The notes under the pieces: generated by a model | Seen by the model: only the letters and a program-made list of their open reading frames with translations | The model's database searches: none | Told to the model about the DNA's origin: nothing | NCBI GenBank assembly: GCA_014529385.2 | Contig: CM043969.1 | Coordinates: forward strand, 75,440,676 to 75,504,675 | Direction: 5' to 3' | DNA: 64,000 nucleotides | Source: Adiantum capillus-veneris | Taxonomy: Eukaryota > Streptophyta > Polypodiopsida > Polypodiales > Pteridaceae | Position numbers and translations under genes: made by a program | In this document: positions 10,259-22,490 of the stretch, one piece after another | Numbering within the stretch: position 1 is the stretch's first letter | Layout of the letters: the number at the start of each line of letters is the position of its first letter

Positions 10259-11980
10259 AAGACGGTCAAGCTCCTTGAGCACCGCAAGGTCAGTCCAGAT
10301 GTGGGTGTTTAGTATCGAGCTCAAAATGTGTAGGTTGGTAGGGCCCTTGATACGCGATAATGCAGTGTAGACCAAACAGTGGGTACGTGGATTGTGATTA
10401 TGGTTAGACCTTGTGATTTGTGGATTGTGCGTGCATTGGTAGGTTGTATTGGCAGTTGCTTCCTGGAGACTATGTTGAGCTGATTTCTCCCCACTTTGAA
10501 CTCTTTTGTTGTCTTGAATATGGGTGTCCAATGTGGCTCAATGTAATTTTTGAGCAAATGTTGATTTTTAAATCTTTGTTTGTTTTCAATTGTTCTATCA
10601 AAGAAAGCTATACACGCAACATGGGAATGTCCATTGTTATCTATTACTTTGAGAATTCCATCAGCTCCATTCACCATTCCATCTAAAATGTCGATATTCC
10701 CAGAGCATATTTCAATTATCGTCTCTGGCTTTAGTTCAAGAATCGTAGCAAGTCATGCAGTTAGTTGTGAGTTATTTGAAATAAGAAGGTTCCTTGAGCA
10801 TGTCTTGTGTGGTTTGTCACGTGCCCTAATGACATATGCACTTGTATGTAGCATTTCAAAAACCTTTTGGTTGTGATGGTCCTTTAATGTATTGGTAAAG
10901 AAAAGATGGGGAGTTGCCACGATGTCGAAGCTCTTGTTTATGTGCGTGGTGTTTATGAGTGACAAGTCTTGCTCAGTTTGTTGCGCAACTCTAATTTGAT
11001 TCAAGATCTCTATGAACAATCTTGAGCTCGTAACACTTTATGTGAGAATTCCAAAATAAAGGTGGTAGAATATCAAGTGTGTGTTTTGGATCATTGAATA
11101 TCCAACGATCACGCACAGGGCTTGCTTGATAGAGGTCTACGCAAAAAATTACGTCTAGCCCGCCAAATGGTTGAGTGTGATTATGCTTGAGCGCCCAAAG
11201 CCATGTATCTATGATATGAAACAATCTATTGCCTATTAAGGATGCCTCATCAAAAACAATTAGCTTGAGATTTATGTACATTTGTGATAGATTGCTCAAG
11301 GTCTCATTGGAGAGAGCAATGTTGTCATTGTTCATTAATGGAAGTTGCAAAGTTGAATGAATGGTGGTGCCGCCAAAATTAAGCTGCCTTGCATGTGTAA
11401 GCCATTAGCAGTGTTGTTGGGAGGTCAATGTCACTTGCAATCAATGTATTGTAGTGTCGAACCAAACCTTCGACAAATGGCACGTAATGTGATTGTCTTC
11501 GCAATGCCAATACCACCCGTCAAGAAAAGGTGGATAGGAACGTTTGAGTGCAACCTTTTTTTTGTCATGATATCATCATAAAGTTGTCTTTGTTCTGTGT
11601 TTAAGCTCATGACAAGTGCGTGGTACTCTTCATTTGGGATTCCAAGCAGCTTTAATGGTGTTGCAATATTTGTGTTGTGAGGTCTAGTTGTTGGCAAAGT
11701 CAAGGTCGAGTTCATAATTGAATGCCTCTTGATGACTCCCCCTTGTGGAAGAATTAGATGAGGATTGTTGCTTGCTACTTGCCAAGATCTCAATTTTCAT
11801 TAACTTTTTCTTATTTTCAATAATTGTGCCAAAGTTGGACTCAAACTTATCTCTCCATGTTGTGACACTTGCGTCAAATTCAGACTCACTGCATGTGAAA
11901 GGGAGAAAGAGAAAGTAAGCCTCGTGATAATGTCTCTCAATGTCGAGCTCTCTATTGAAGTTCACATACCTTACCACTCA
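10256..11980 (-). pseudogene. Helitron Pif1-like helicase
   Basis: ATP-dependent 5'-3' DNA helicase module of the Helitron transposase. The linker 11977-11690 (RYVNFNRELDIERHYHEAY) joins it to Rep. Walker A is GGIGIAKT (about 11517-11494; usual form GGAGTGKT, so two positions are changed). Walker B is VFDEASLIG near 11260. Then come a GDxxQLPPV-equivalent motif reading VDLYQASPVRD, an ELKxVxR motif, TIHKSQGLT near 10430, and the motif VI arginine finger in ALSRIKGPTNL near 10350. The motifs are complete in order but spread over several frames, so the enzyme is dead. Confidence 0.85.
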
Positions 11981-12061
11981 AGACTTTATCCGTTTGCATT
12001 GCACACCCTCTGAATTGGTAAATTGGCTCGCAAATTTGGCCAAACATAGATGTGATAGATG

Positions 12062-13070
12062 TCATGGTCTTTTGGTGTATTTAGTGACAAGATCATCAAA
12101 GAAAATGTGTGTGTCATTAGGATGAAGCATCTCCAAAGTAGCTTGTCTTTTTAGCAACAATGTCCTTTGAGATTGAAAATCTGCATTGATGAAAACAAAT
12201 TGTCTGCTAGCGCTATGCAATGGCAATAAGAGTGCAATATATGATTCTTGTTGTGCTGAGATTTCCTGGCTGTTGACAAGGGTACTCCCAATTTGCGTAA
12301 GTCGTTCTAAGGTGGGCAAGTTGTTTTTCTTGCAATTGTTAAGGACATTTTTTATTGCCTTGCTTGTGGTCGAGTCGTGTTTTGTCATGTAGGATGTGCA
12401 ATATGCTGCAGCTCCATGAGCATTGAAAATAAATTGGATATCAATGCTACCATCCCATAAGGTGCACAAAGATTTATTGAATTTTTTTGTGTAGAAGTCC
12501 TTTGGATGTCATTTAAGCAAAAGTGTAGGTTCTATGAGTGTCAAAGAAAGTGTCTCAAGGTATAAGTTCTCATCCATAGATAAAGAGTTCAACCATTTGT
12601 CAAAGTTCAATGCTGGTTCTTGGCCAAATCAAGACTCTTTTTGTTTGCAAGAAGTATCTTCTTTCTTGACTCACTTTCCTCAATTGTGATGCACTATGAC
12701 TGTTTGCTTGATAGGTGGACGAGGAAATCCAAACCGGCAAGCTTTTTTATTAATTTTACATTTCTTTTGATGCAAATGGGTCTGAATATTTTTGAGCTCG
12801 TCACTTAACTCATCCTTGTCGGTGGAGATGTACGTTTCAACAAAGCTAATCACGTTCTGGTCTTCAGACACGCCAAAATGTGGTGCGTTCTTGATCCAAA
12901 GCAACCTCTGGTCATATTGGCTTCCTCTATGTTGGAATTCAACCATGAAAAAGAAGTCAACAATTTTGCCAAGTATTTTGGAATTGCATTCGAGATCTTT
13001 CTTTAGTGATTTGAATTTATAAACATAGTAGCAAGCTGTAGTTGTGGGATCAAAACACACTAAGGAACGA
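12062..13070 (-). pseudogene. Helitron Rep (HUH endonuclease) domain
   Basis: The rolling-circle nickase of the Helitron. 13060-12680 carries the conserved FMVEFQHRGS lead-in; the following metal-binding HxH, expected right after it, reads Y-D-Q (12916-12908), so both histidines are lost. The typical Cys/Arg patch CRFGFPRPP follows near 12715. 12469-12062 holds the catalytic two-tyrosine motif AAYCTSYMTK (12403-12389). With the HUH histidines gone, nicking activity is not expected. Confidence 0.8.
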
Positions 13071-13463
13071 ATGAAAGCACTATTGCTTTGGAAAACACAT
13101 GCGCTTATTTGTGGATTGAGGAGTGCAAGACATTTATGCAGAGGTTCCCACCTTTGTTCTACGCATGATATGGTGATGAAGAATACTTGTCAAATCATCG
13201 CAAAGACATTGTGCTTGAGTTTGGCCTTGTAATCGCATGATGTGCGCAAATTCTCTAAATCACAAGCCAAGTTGAGACTAGAGAACCTGCTCAACTATAG
13301 TATTACCTTGGAGGTCACTTGCACACAACTCTTTCCCTTGCAGTTTTCCTTTTCAGGGACAAACCCATATAGAGCCTAATACCTTGGCAATGATGATTTT
13401 CATGACCTTGAAGAAAAGATTTGCAATGTCCAAAGCAAACCGTCTATCTTTGTATTTAAGCTC

Positions 13464-14289
13464 TCATTGAGCAACCTTTTGATACTTAGTCTTGGCAAGT
13501 TGGGCATAAGTTCTTTTCTGTCCAAAGAATAGAGATGGAGATGATAGCTCTTCACATGCATCATCATCAAATAAGCTAAGGCGGCTAAAACCTTCAGATG
13601 GGGCAACACTATGTGCATGCACACTATGATCAACCACTTGTTGTGAAGAGTAGATCACATGCACAAGTGTATCATATTGGTCACCCATTGATTTCACAAA
13701 TTCACTTTCTTCGTGCAACTCAATTATCAAGCATTATCTGGATAGTGGCAGCCCAAGATTCATCTATGGAAGTATTATGCTTGATATACAACGGAGTCTG
13801 AATCAACGACGCCAAAGCTCTAAGAACATAAAATGGATGGACTGCTCCACTAAGGTATGCATGATGAAAGTCAAGCTTCCGTTTCACCTGGACCAAAATT
13901 GTTGCGTGTTGATCTGCAAAACGGGGCAATATTCTTTGAACCCTAAATAAGTCTGCCATAACATTCACCACACTCCCATGCAAACCATTTTGCCCCTCAT
14001 AGTTGAGCTCTCTTATCTACACGAAGGGGATACAAAGCGATACATCTCTACTGAGATCCATTCGAGTGAGAGTGCCTCTTCACTCATTTTGAATGCCTTA
14101 ATATAGACTAAGCCAAATATTGGAAGTCCCCAAGTTCCTTTGATCTAGGTGTGCATCCATTTTATTCCAAAGCTCAATGTTACTGTCAAAGCATTGCTTT
14201 AACTCTTCCGATATGATACTGACATGATCTTGCTCTTCCATGAATCTCACAGTCAGTCTTCTTCCACGTACAACTCTTCTAGGTGGCAT
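13464..14289 (-). pseudogene. Helitron N-terminal region
   Basis: 13983-13720 matches the region that precedes Rep in plant Helitrons (SVVNVMADLFRVQRILPRF, then a VQVKRKL stretch and HPFYVLRALASL). 13730-13464 continues in another frame. 14289-14098 opens with a basic MPPRRVVRGRR segment that could be the protein's start or an unrelated frame. The function of this region in Helitrons is unclear. Confidence 0.6.
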
Positions 14290-15640
14290 GGTTGAATTGT
14301 TGCTAGCTTCAACCCCAACTAGGAGATATATTCTCTGTCAAGAGCTATGTAGCTCACCATCCTGATCACCATAATGGAATGATCTGGTCACTTCTGATAA
14401 GTATTCAAAGTTGGAGAGTTAGAGTTAATCATATTAGTTTAGACAAATAGACTTCAGATTAAGACTTCACATAGCATACGATCGGACAAAGACTAAGCTG
14501 GAAACAAAAGATAAGAGACTGAAACTAGAACTAAGATTCAAATACTAAAAGTGTACAACTAGCATCATATATAGACATGCGAGCTAAATGATGCTTGGAG
14601 CAATTGCTTAATGACTACAACAGAGTAGAACTAGACTCCAAATTGACTATACACTGTGCAATTACTTTGGTAACTATGTTCGACAATTACCAGTTCTTAG
14701 CTACTATTGTGGTTTTGGACTAGGGTCTATCCCCACTGTCTACAGACTTCCAACTCTTGCTGCACATTTTGGCCTCCCCTCAACCTCAAACCAAGGTCTC
14801 CAAAATTGAGAAAAGTCACCTAGTCTACCACCATCACCGTAGTTTGCCAACTATGACTTGCCATAACCTGGTGCCTAAAACTCTAATAAAAAGTTGATTG
14901 ATGTGTCGTAACTTCTAGCTTGCTCCATATGCCGTCTACTACTCCTAAAACCTCCGGCAAGCATGAGAAAATAGTATGTGGCACGCTTTCCAAAGAAATC
15001 AAGGAACTGGCCTCCATCAAAACTTCTTTTGCACATAATTTGGTCACCCCAACTCCGATTGTGCATATCTGAAAAGATCAGTGTGCTTCATAAATCAATC
15101 ACTTCGCATACACTTCAAGCCACAACCACACTTGTTCATCCCAATGGGGACGTGCAAAGTACCTTTCCCTCAAAGTATCATATCTTGATCTTTATAGCTT
15201 TGATTGAAAAGCAATCTAGACCCGTTTGGAGATCACTTTGAAGAGCTTCTTTTGCACCATAATTTTTGCACTTTGAACACCTTGAGCAACCATCTTGATT
15301 AGCCCCAAAATAGATATCCTTGGCAAGGAAACCTCAAAAGAAATACACTTTTGGATTCCTATCTACCCTTGATCTTCATACTTGCCTTTGCACTTGAGTG
15401 TGAATCTGTAGACACCCATAGCATGGCTTGTGCTCTCTTTCAACTTTGACATACTTTGGCTATACCATCATTGCCCAAACCATTCATTGAACATTTTTGT
15501 TGAAACCAAAAAGTATTTATTGATTCCAAAACTACAAAACTAGTGAAAACTTGAGCAAGCAAAAAAATTTGCAACCATATATACAAAGATTTATTCCTGC
15601 TTCTTGCAAATCCCCTTTAGGCAGGCTATCCAACCGCTTT
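14290..15640. other. No gene recognised
   Basis: AT-rich sequence between the Helitron N-terminus and the gypsy integrase fragment. It probably contains the Helitron 5' end and the flank of the gypsy element. I found no coding motif, repeat or terminus I can defend. Confidence 0.5.
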
Positions 15641-16940
15641 AACTACAACTTGATGTACATTTGCCACCAATTCCCTGTCAAAGTATAACTTGAGATGCAC
15701 CACCATTCACCTTGTGTTGAAGATGTTTACCATTTACTCAAACCAATTGATATGTACTATTGGGGAAAGCTTTGTAAACCTTGTATGCCCCCCTCTATTC
15801 CTTCTTGAACTTCTTTTGGAAGGTGAAGTCAAGATAGCCCTCATAATTCATAACTAGATCTCCCTTCTGTATTTCTTCTCTAACAAGCTCTGGTTGAACT
15901 TTGTAATATGATTCTCTCTTTGATTCACATAAAAATTTTCCACAACCTCCTTGTACGTCTTCAATGCTTTAAGGCAAGTAATTCTATGTTGCAAAACATC
16001 TTAGTGAGCCTTATTAACATGCCACATACACTTCAATGCACCCAGCTCTAGACATGTTTAGGTAGCACTGCCTCTTTTCCATCAACCAACTCATATGGGG
16101 TAAAGTGGAAACCTTATAGGATGTTCTGTAAGCCCATAAACACTTTTCAAGATTAGCTTCCCAACCCTCTACCTACTTATACACATACGTTGTAAGCATT
16201 TTGACAATTGTTCCATTAGCACTCTCAACCATACCATTGCATTATGGATGGTAGGGTGAAGAAAACCTTTGTTGGATGCCCAACTTCTCCACTAGTGCAT
16301 GCACCAACTTGCTTTGAAACCCTTGACCTCTATCAAAAATCAGCACCCAAGGCACCCCAATACAACAACAAATACAATCATAATTAAATTGAGCCAATGT
16401 GTGAGCATTTACCTCTTTCACTACTTTTGTCTTAATCCACTTGTTAAGATAATCAATGGCCACCACGATATATCTATTATGGCTTGATAACTTAGGAATT
16501 GGACCAATAACATCCAAGCCCCACTTTTCAAATGACTACTAACCTCCACTTTCCGATGGTTTGACACTCATGGTAGGTCTTGCACTAATAATGAACATCT
16601 TGCACTACAGAAGGCCACCAAAAACCAGCTCTGAGAGCACAAAAAAGTATTTAGTCTTTACCTTGATGTTTGCTCTCCTCATGCCACTGCTTTAGAACCA
16701 CTAATCTCCTCTTTGTAGAGGACTCTCCTCAATATCCCATCACGACCATAAACCATCAAATCTTCACCCACCAAAGTGAACCTACAAGTCTTTTGCACAA
16801 TCCTTCTTTTTTGTAGCTTGGACATTTCTAATGAACATTGACCTATACTCAAAAAATCATCAATTTCGTTCAAATTCTCCCTTCCTGCATAGGTGGTGGG
16901 TGAGGTGCTACATATAGCCTTTCTACATACACTTACACAT
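15640..16940 (-). pseudogene. pol: Ty3/gypsy integrase fragment (left half of a split element)
   Basis: On the minus strand this follows the RNase H end seen at 22496-22600 once the copia insertion is removed. 16885-16679 shows the integrase N-terminal region (DLMVYGRDGILRRVL). 16517-16242 is the catalytic core (MDVIGPIPKLSSHNRYIVVA, then VLIFDRGQGFQSKLV carrying the second Asp, then FSSPYHP). Continuing toward 15640 come the C-terminal pieces GDLVMNYEGYLD and NSTYQL in shifted frames. The sequence type is unlike the two chromoviruses in this window. No chromodomain is seen. Confidence 0.8.
16936..16940. repeat. Target-site duplication, left copy (CACAT)
   Basis: CACAT directly abuts the left LTR and is repeated at 22491-22495 directly after the right LTR. 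Confidence 0.95.
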
Positions 16941-17132
16941 TGTTGCGGTATAAAGCCCAATGTGGTCGCCCAGGTAAGTGGGTGGGCCGCCAGGTATGTA
17001 CACATATTCTTTTGTAAAAACCTAATAAGAACTCACTATGCTCTACACATTACAGTAGAGCGAGTTCACCATATCGTCGTGCTCTTCTTCTCGCACTCTC
17101 TCTCGCGTCGCACTTCCGCTCGTACTCCTTCA
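16941..17132 (+). repeat. 5' LTR of copia element
   Basis: 192 bp, begins TGTTGCGGTA and ends CTCCTTCA. It differs from the right LTR near positions 6, ~45 and ~145. Confidence 0.95.
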
Positions 17133-17134
17133 AC

Positions 17135-17146
17135 TGGTATCAGAGC
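17135..17146 (+). other. Primer binding site, initiator-Met tRNA
   Basis: TGGTATCAGAGC two bases after the LTR, complementary to the 3' end of plant initiator-Met tRNA. Confidence 0.95.
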
Positions 17147-18230
17147 TCAGATCGAGGCTCGGGGCAGCACTGCAAGAGGCGAGAGTCACCAGCTCAGATT
17201 GGAGTGAAATTCAACAGGCAAAGACACGGCCCCAAATCTTGTGGGAGAGACCGTAGGACTTGGTGTTGTCAAAATTTCATTCTGAGGTCATCTCGGCCAC
17301 CGTTCGGCTTCGACAAAGTTCTGCGCAGGCCATTTTCGACTACGTGGTCTCAGCGGGTGTAGATCCGACTCTGCAAATTTGGGGTTTTCGGCCTACGACT
17401 GCAGGTGCTGAGGATATCGACACTCCCAGAGTGTTGATTTGTGGCTGTCTACACATCGAAGGACGGCTCACAGTTCTTGGAGGCGTGTCACATACGACAC
17501 GGGCGCATCTACACACAGACTGTAGGCAACGTCCACTAGTTCATCAGGTAGCTTGTGTTTGCTGCTTGATATTCCAGATTTCATCCTGACATTGCAGGTA
17601 CTTCCACATGGGATGTATTGTCAAAGATGATGTATGTCTGTTGAGGGTTTGCTGGCTGTGAGTCACACAGCAAACAACCGCCGCAGCGGTTACAGCATAC
17701 AGTGGGAAATTTGTGGATGTATGACTTTGTGGTAAGTCTATGTACTGTCAAATTTACTGCAGCCTTTGTTGAGGGTCGAGTGAGGTTTTATTGAGTTGGG
17801 GGATTCTCGAATGTTGAGATCCTTTCGGTGATACAGGTCTTGGAGCGATCCCTCGAGCACCCTTAGATAGGCAGCTAGGATGTATTGAATGTGAGTTAGA
17901 CAGTTGGGATTGCATCTTTGCTTTACTGCCGTTGAGGCATTGATGTAGTCTATGCTTACAGGACAGTGACACGACAGTGAGAGACAGTACAGGTGCAGGA
18001 CAGGTTTACCTGCAGCTTACAGTGTCAGAGAGACAGTGTTTTTTGAGCTGTTTTTTGGTCTGTTTTTGAGTACACCATAGCCATTTTACAAAGGAGACTC
18101 TGCCGAAATTTATGCAGAATCTGAAGCTTTCTTGGTTCATTTGACAGGTTGATATTGGTTCAGAGGTCAGTTTACAAGGGAAACTCTGCCGAATTTTTCC
18201 CAGGAAAGTAAACCACTGTGAAGCGTAGCT
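17147..18230 (+). other. Untranslated leader of copia element
   Basis: About 1.1 kb between primer site and gag start. No coding motif seen. It is long for a copia leader and presumably holds packaging signals. Confidence 0.6.
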
Positions 18231-18962
18231 ATGGCTGGATCACAGGACACTGCTCTTTACAATATCAAGAAGCTGGATGGAACCAATTTCCCATTGTGGA
18301 AGAAGCAGATTTGGCACGTGTTGGTACAAAAGAAGCAGATAAAACTTATAAAGCTCAAAGGGATAAAACCAGAAGATATGGACGAAGATGAATGGAGCGA
18401 AATGGATGAATTGGCACTTTCTACCATTATGCTGACTTTGGCAGAAAGCGTTTACTTCAATGTAGCAGACGAGATGTCGGCTTATCAAGCATGGTTAAAG
18501 CTGAGTGATCTTTATGAGAAGCAGAGTGCAGCTTCACAGGTATACTAGCTTAAGAAGCTTGTTGACTTGAAGATGAAAGAAGGGACACCTATGTCCAATC
18601 ATCTGAATGAATTCAACACAATCTACAGTCAGTTGTCATCTCAAGGTGTCAAGTTTGATGAACCTGTTAGAGCTATGTTCCTGTTGATCACATTGCCGGA
18701 AAGTTGGGACACTTTTCGCACAGCTTTGAGTAATTCTGCACCTCCAGATGGTTTGAACATAGCAGGTGTAGAAGGAAGTCTGCTTACTGAAGAAACCAAT
18801 AGAAAGACAATGGACAAAGGCAAAGGAACAGCCTTAGTTGTCAGGGGAAGGACCAAAGAAAAGTACAAAGGTGGAAAGAGGAATCAGTCTCGTAGCAAGT
18901 CCCGCAGTGCTAAAGGCAAGAGTGACATAGAATGCACCATTGTGGCAAGAAGGGTCACATGA
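18231..18962 (+). pseudogene. gag: Copia gag
   Basis: The ATG at 18231 opens MAGSQDTALYN, followed by the copia gag signature (KLDGTNFPLWKKQI) and the UBN2-type capsid region (LSDLYEKQSAA, then MKEGTPMSNHLNEFNTIYSQL). A TAG at 18546-18548 interrupts it; the same frame continues afterwards. The Lys/Arg/Ser-rich segment leads to a CCHC knuckle that is cut by a one-base deletion near 18935: the first Cys is in this frame, the rest (CGKKGHMKRDC) in the frame of the downstream pol. Confidence 0.9.
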
Positions 18963-20629
18963 AAAGAGATTGCAGAGAATGGAAAGTAGAAAAAGGCAAA
19001 GAGAAAGCTGAAGACCATGGTGAGAAGAACAAGTCCTCAGTGAAGATTCAAGAAATAAATGTGACAAACACTGTTGCAGAGGATGACAGTCTAGTGTCAG
19101 GAGACATCTACTTCTTGAAGAATACAATGGACTCAGCTCTTCTTACAGCATCTGATGGAAATGCACTGAGTGACTGGATTATAGACTCAGGGGCATCACT
19201 TCATGTGTCTCCAAACAAGGAGTGGTTTACCTCTTATGTGACCACTAAAGATCATGTTCGGCTAGGCAATGGGCAGACATGTGAGATCTTAGGTGTTGGA
19301 GATGTTCAATTGAAGTTTCAGAATGGCTCTTCTTTCACGCTGAAGAATGTGAGACATGTTCCCGCAATTACAAAGAGCTTGATCAGCACAGGTTTACTTG
19401 ATGATGCTGGCTACATCACCACTTTTGGAGAGAACATGTGGAAGATATCCAAGGGTTCCATGACAGTAGCACATGGAGTAAAGTCTGGAGGACTTTACAT
19501 GATTTATGTATCAAATGTCTCTAAAAATGTAATCAATGGAACCGAGCAGCCGAACGTTTCTTTGTGGCATAGCCGGTTAGGACATATGTCCAAGAAGGGA
19601 ACGGAAATCTTGTCTCGTTCTGGTTATTTGCCTGGCTTTTCATTTAATGATTTTGAATTCTGTGAACATTGTCTGTATGGTAAGCAAACACAACAGCCAC
19701 ATAAGCATAGAAGCAGTAGAAGAGATACACAGTTGGCACTTGTTCATAGTGATTTGTGTGGACCTATGCCTAACCTATCTCTAGGGGGAGCTTCTTACTT
19801 TATGACATTTATAGATGATTACTCGAGGAAAGTATGGTTTTACTTTCTCAAGCACAAGGATGAAGCGTTTAGTGTTTTCAAAACATTTGTGACACTTGTG
19901 GAGAATCAGAGTGGCAAGAAGCTTAAATGCTTACGCACTGACAATGGTGGAGAGTATGTTTCAAAGGTCTTTCAGGACTTTTGTGAGTCAAAAGGTATAA
20001 AACGTGAACTTACTGCTCCTTACAATCCTCCTCAAAATGGTGTTGCTGAGAGGATGAATAGGACCATACAAGAGAAGGTCAGAAGTATGTTGTCTAATGC
20101 ACAGCTGCCAAATGGGTTTTGGGCTGAAGCTGTATCAACAGCTGTTCATCTTGTAAATAGATCTCCTAGCAAGGTTTTGCAGAAGGATTCAGTGCTAGAG
20201 ACGGTATGGTCAGGCAAAATGCCCTCATACAAGCATCTTAGAGTCTTTGGCTGTGAGGCATATACTCACGTTCCAAAGGAATTTAGGAACAAACTTGAGC
20301 CAAAGAGTAGAAAGTGCATCTTTCTAGGCTATGGTAATTCTGGTGAGATGGGGTACAGACTTTGGGATCTCGAATCCAGAAAGGTTGTCCGCAGCAATGA
20401 TGTTCACTTTAATGAATCCAAATATCATTCTAAACCAGAAAGGGTTGAGGAGATTAGAAGAGTTGTCTTCCAAGAAGATGGACCTGCACGTGCAAGACAA
20501 ATGTCAGGGCTCAAGAGGAGCAAGGACAGGATAGAGTGGAACCACAGGTTGTGGCTGAGCCTGAGCCACCTATTGTGCGTAGATCTGGACGTGTCACGCG
20601 ACCTCCTGATAGGTTTGTTCCATCTATGA
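18932..20629 (+). pseudogene. pol: Copia protease-integrase part of pol
   Basis: Open for 565 codons. It starts with the remainder of the zinc knuckle, then a retropepsin with intact active site WIIDSGASLHVS, the integrase zinc domain (HSRLGHMSKKG, CLYGKQ), and the DDE core: VHSDLCGPMPN, LRTDNGGEYVS, and NGVAERMNRTI ahead of the final acidic residue. The catalytic residues look intact. Near 20530 the frame shifts by one, so the last ~30 codons here are read out of frame and the true chain continues at 20536. Confidence 0.92.
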
Positions 20630-22209
20630 ACTATGTCATGTTGACTGATTGCAATGAGCATTCATGTTACAAGGAAGCAGTGCAAATGAAGGACTCCTGG
20701 AATTGGCAATTGGCCATGCAGTCAGAGATGACAGCTCTGCATAAAAACCAGACATGGAAGCTAGTTAAATTACCACGGGGCAAAAAGGCTCTACCCTGTA
20801 AATGGGTTTACAGGTATAAGATCACCGCTCATGATAGTCAGCCAAAGTACAAAGCAAGGGTTGTTGCCAAGGGCTTTAAGCAAGAACAAGGCATTGACTT
20901 TGATGAAGTCTTCTCTCCGGTGGTCAAGATGACTACATTGAGATGCTTTCTTGCATTGGTTGCCATATTAGATTTGGTGTTGCACCAGATGGATGTCAAG
21001 ACAACGTTCTTGCATGGTGATTTAGATGTGGAAATTTACATGCAGTAGCCAGAAGGGTTTGTTGAGAAAGGCAAGGAAGATTGGGTATGCCAGTTGTTAA
21101 AGAGTCTTTATGGCTTAAAACAATCACCGAGGGCATGGTACCATAAATTCCACAAGTTTATGCTTTCTCAAGGCTACAAACGTAGTGAGTTCGATCATTG
21201 TCTATATACAAAGACGGCTAAGGATGGTAGTTGGCTGATCCTTATTTTGTATGTGGATGACATGTTGATTGCTGGCAAGCACTTGGAGGAAATTTCAGCT
21301 TTGAAGTCAAAGATGGCAAAATCGTTTGACATGAAAGACATGGGTGAGGCAAGTCATATACTTGGTATGCGCATTGAGAGAGACAGATCAAAGAAGTTGA
21401 TTTGGTTATCTCAAACAAAGTATATTGACAAGGTTTTGCAACGTTTCAATATGGAGAAGGGAAAGGCATTGAGTGTTCCATTGCCACCATATGTGAAACT
21501 TAGCAAACAAGATTGTCCTGTGTCTGAGGAAGAACGGGCTGAAATGGATAAGATTCCATATGCGTCTGCAGTGGGTAGTTTGATGTATGCAATGATTGCT
21601 ACTCGCCCAGACATTGCATTTGCAGTGGGAGTAGTAAGTCGATACATGTCAAACCCAGGCAAGAAACATTGGGAGGCAGTGAAAGGAATATTGAGATACC
21701 TGAAAGCTACAAAGAGTATGCGTATATGCTATGGGAGTCAAGAGCTAAGTGTAAAGGGTTTTACAGACTCAGATTATGCAGGTGACTTAGACAACCGAAG
21801 GTCTACATCAGGGTATGTCTTTACATTGGCTGGTGGAGCAGTATCATGGCGTTCTAGATTACAAGATTGTGTTACTCAGTCTACTACAGAGGCTGAATAT
21901 GTTGCAGCATCAGAGGCATGCAAAGAATCAATTTGGCTTAATCGACTAGTAACAGATTTGGGAATCAAAGAAGAGATGCCTGTGTTATATTGTGATAGTC
22001 AAAGTGCTATACAATTGGCTCGCAATCCAGTTTATCACTCAAAGACAAAGCATGTGGATGTGAAGTATCATTTCATCAGGGAAATGCTCGAGGATAAGCA
22101 ACTTCAGCTTGTCAAAGTTCACACCACAGAAAATCCTGCTGATCTACTTACAAAAGGACTTCCCTCAGAGAGCTTTGCACATTTTCGCAAGCAGTTAGGT
22201 GTAGGGTAG
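20536..22209 (+). pseudogene. pol: Copia reverse transcriptase-RNase H part of pol
   Basis: Begins in the Pro-rich integrase/RT link (RSGRVTRPPDRF). The RT region shows WKLVKLPRGKKAL, KARVVAKGFKQ, QMDVKTTFLHGDL (usual TAFLHG), then an in-frame TAG at 21046-21048, then SLYGLKQSPRAWY and the catalytic YVDDMLI near 21250. RNase H follows: FTDSDYAGD, STTEAEYVA, CDSQSAIQLA, and HVDVKYHFIRE near the end. One stop apart, this half is open to 22209. Confidence 0.92.
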
Positions 22210-22285
22210 TACATCACTTCTCTACATCTCTTGTATATTAGCTTGTATAGTAGCTTCTCTCACACTTAAAGTACCACATTGGACT

Positions 22286-22298
22286 TTAAGTGGGAGGT
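22286..22298 (+). other. Polypurine tract of copia element
   Basis: A purine-rich run ending GTGGGAGGT lies immediately before the right LTR, where plus-strand synthesis primes. Confidence 0.8.
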
Positions 22299-22490
22299 TG
22301 TTGGGGTATAAAGCCCAATGTGGTCGCCCAGGTAAGTGGGCGGGCCGCCAGGTATGTACACATATTCTTTTGTAAAAACCTAATAAGAACTCACTATGCT
22401 CTACACATTACAGTAGAGCGAGTTCACCATATCGTCATGCTCTTCTTCTCGCACTCTCTCTCGCGTCGCACTTCCGCTCGTACTCCTTCA
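22299..22490 (+). repeat. 3' LTR of copia element
   Basis: 192 bp, TGTTGGGGTA to CTCCTTCA, followed by the CACAT duplication. Confidence 0.95.

Larger units (their letters stand above)
9575..14330 (-). mobile_element. Decayed Helitron with Rep, Pif1 helicase and AP-type endonuclease
   Basis: Read on the minus strand the frames give an N-terminal Helitron region (from ~14289), the HUH-type Rep domain, the Rep-helicase linker, a Pif1-family helicase, and an endonuclease/exonuclease/phosphatase domain. Helitrons move by rolling-circle replication using Rep and helicase. Those with a C-terminal AP-like endonuclease belong to the Helentron/Helitron2 group. Many frame changes and a degenerate HUH motif show it is inactive. 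Outer ends are approximate. Confidence 0.8.
16941..22490 (+). mobile_element. Ty1/copia LTR retrotransposon, nearly full length
   Basis: 5,550 bp flanked by CACAT target duplications and 192-bp LTRs that I can align with about three differences. Order on +: LTR, Met-tRNA primer site, ~1.1-kb leader, gag, protease, integrase, RT, RNase H, polypurine tract, LTR, which is the copia order. It sits inside the minus-strand gypsy fragment, splitting it between RNase H and integrase. Two stops and two frameshifts disable the polyprotein, although the LTRs indicate fairly recent insertion. Confidence 0.95.
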
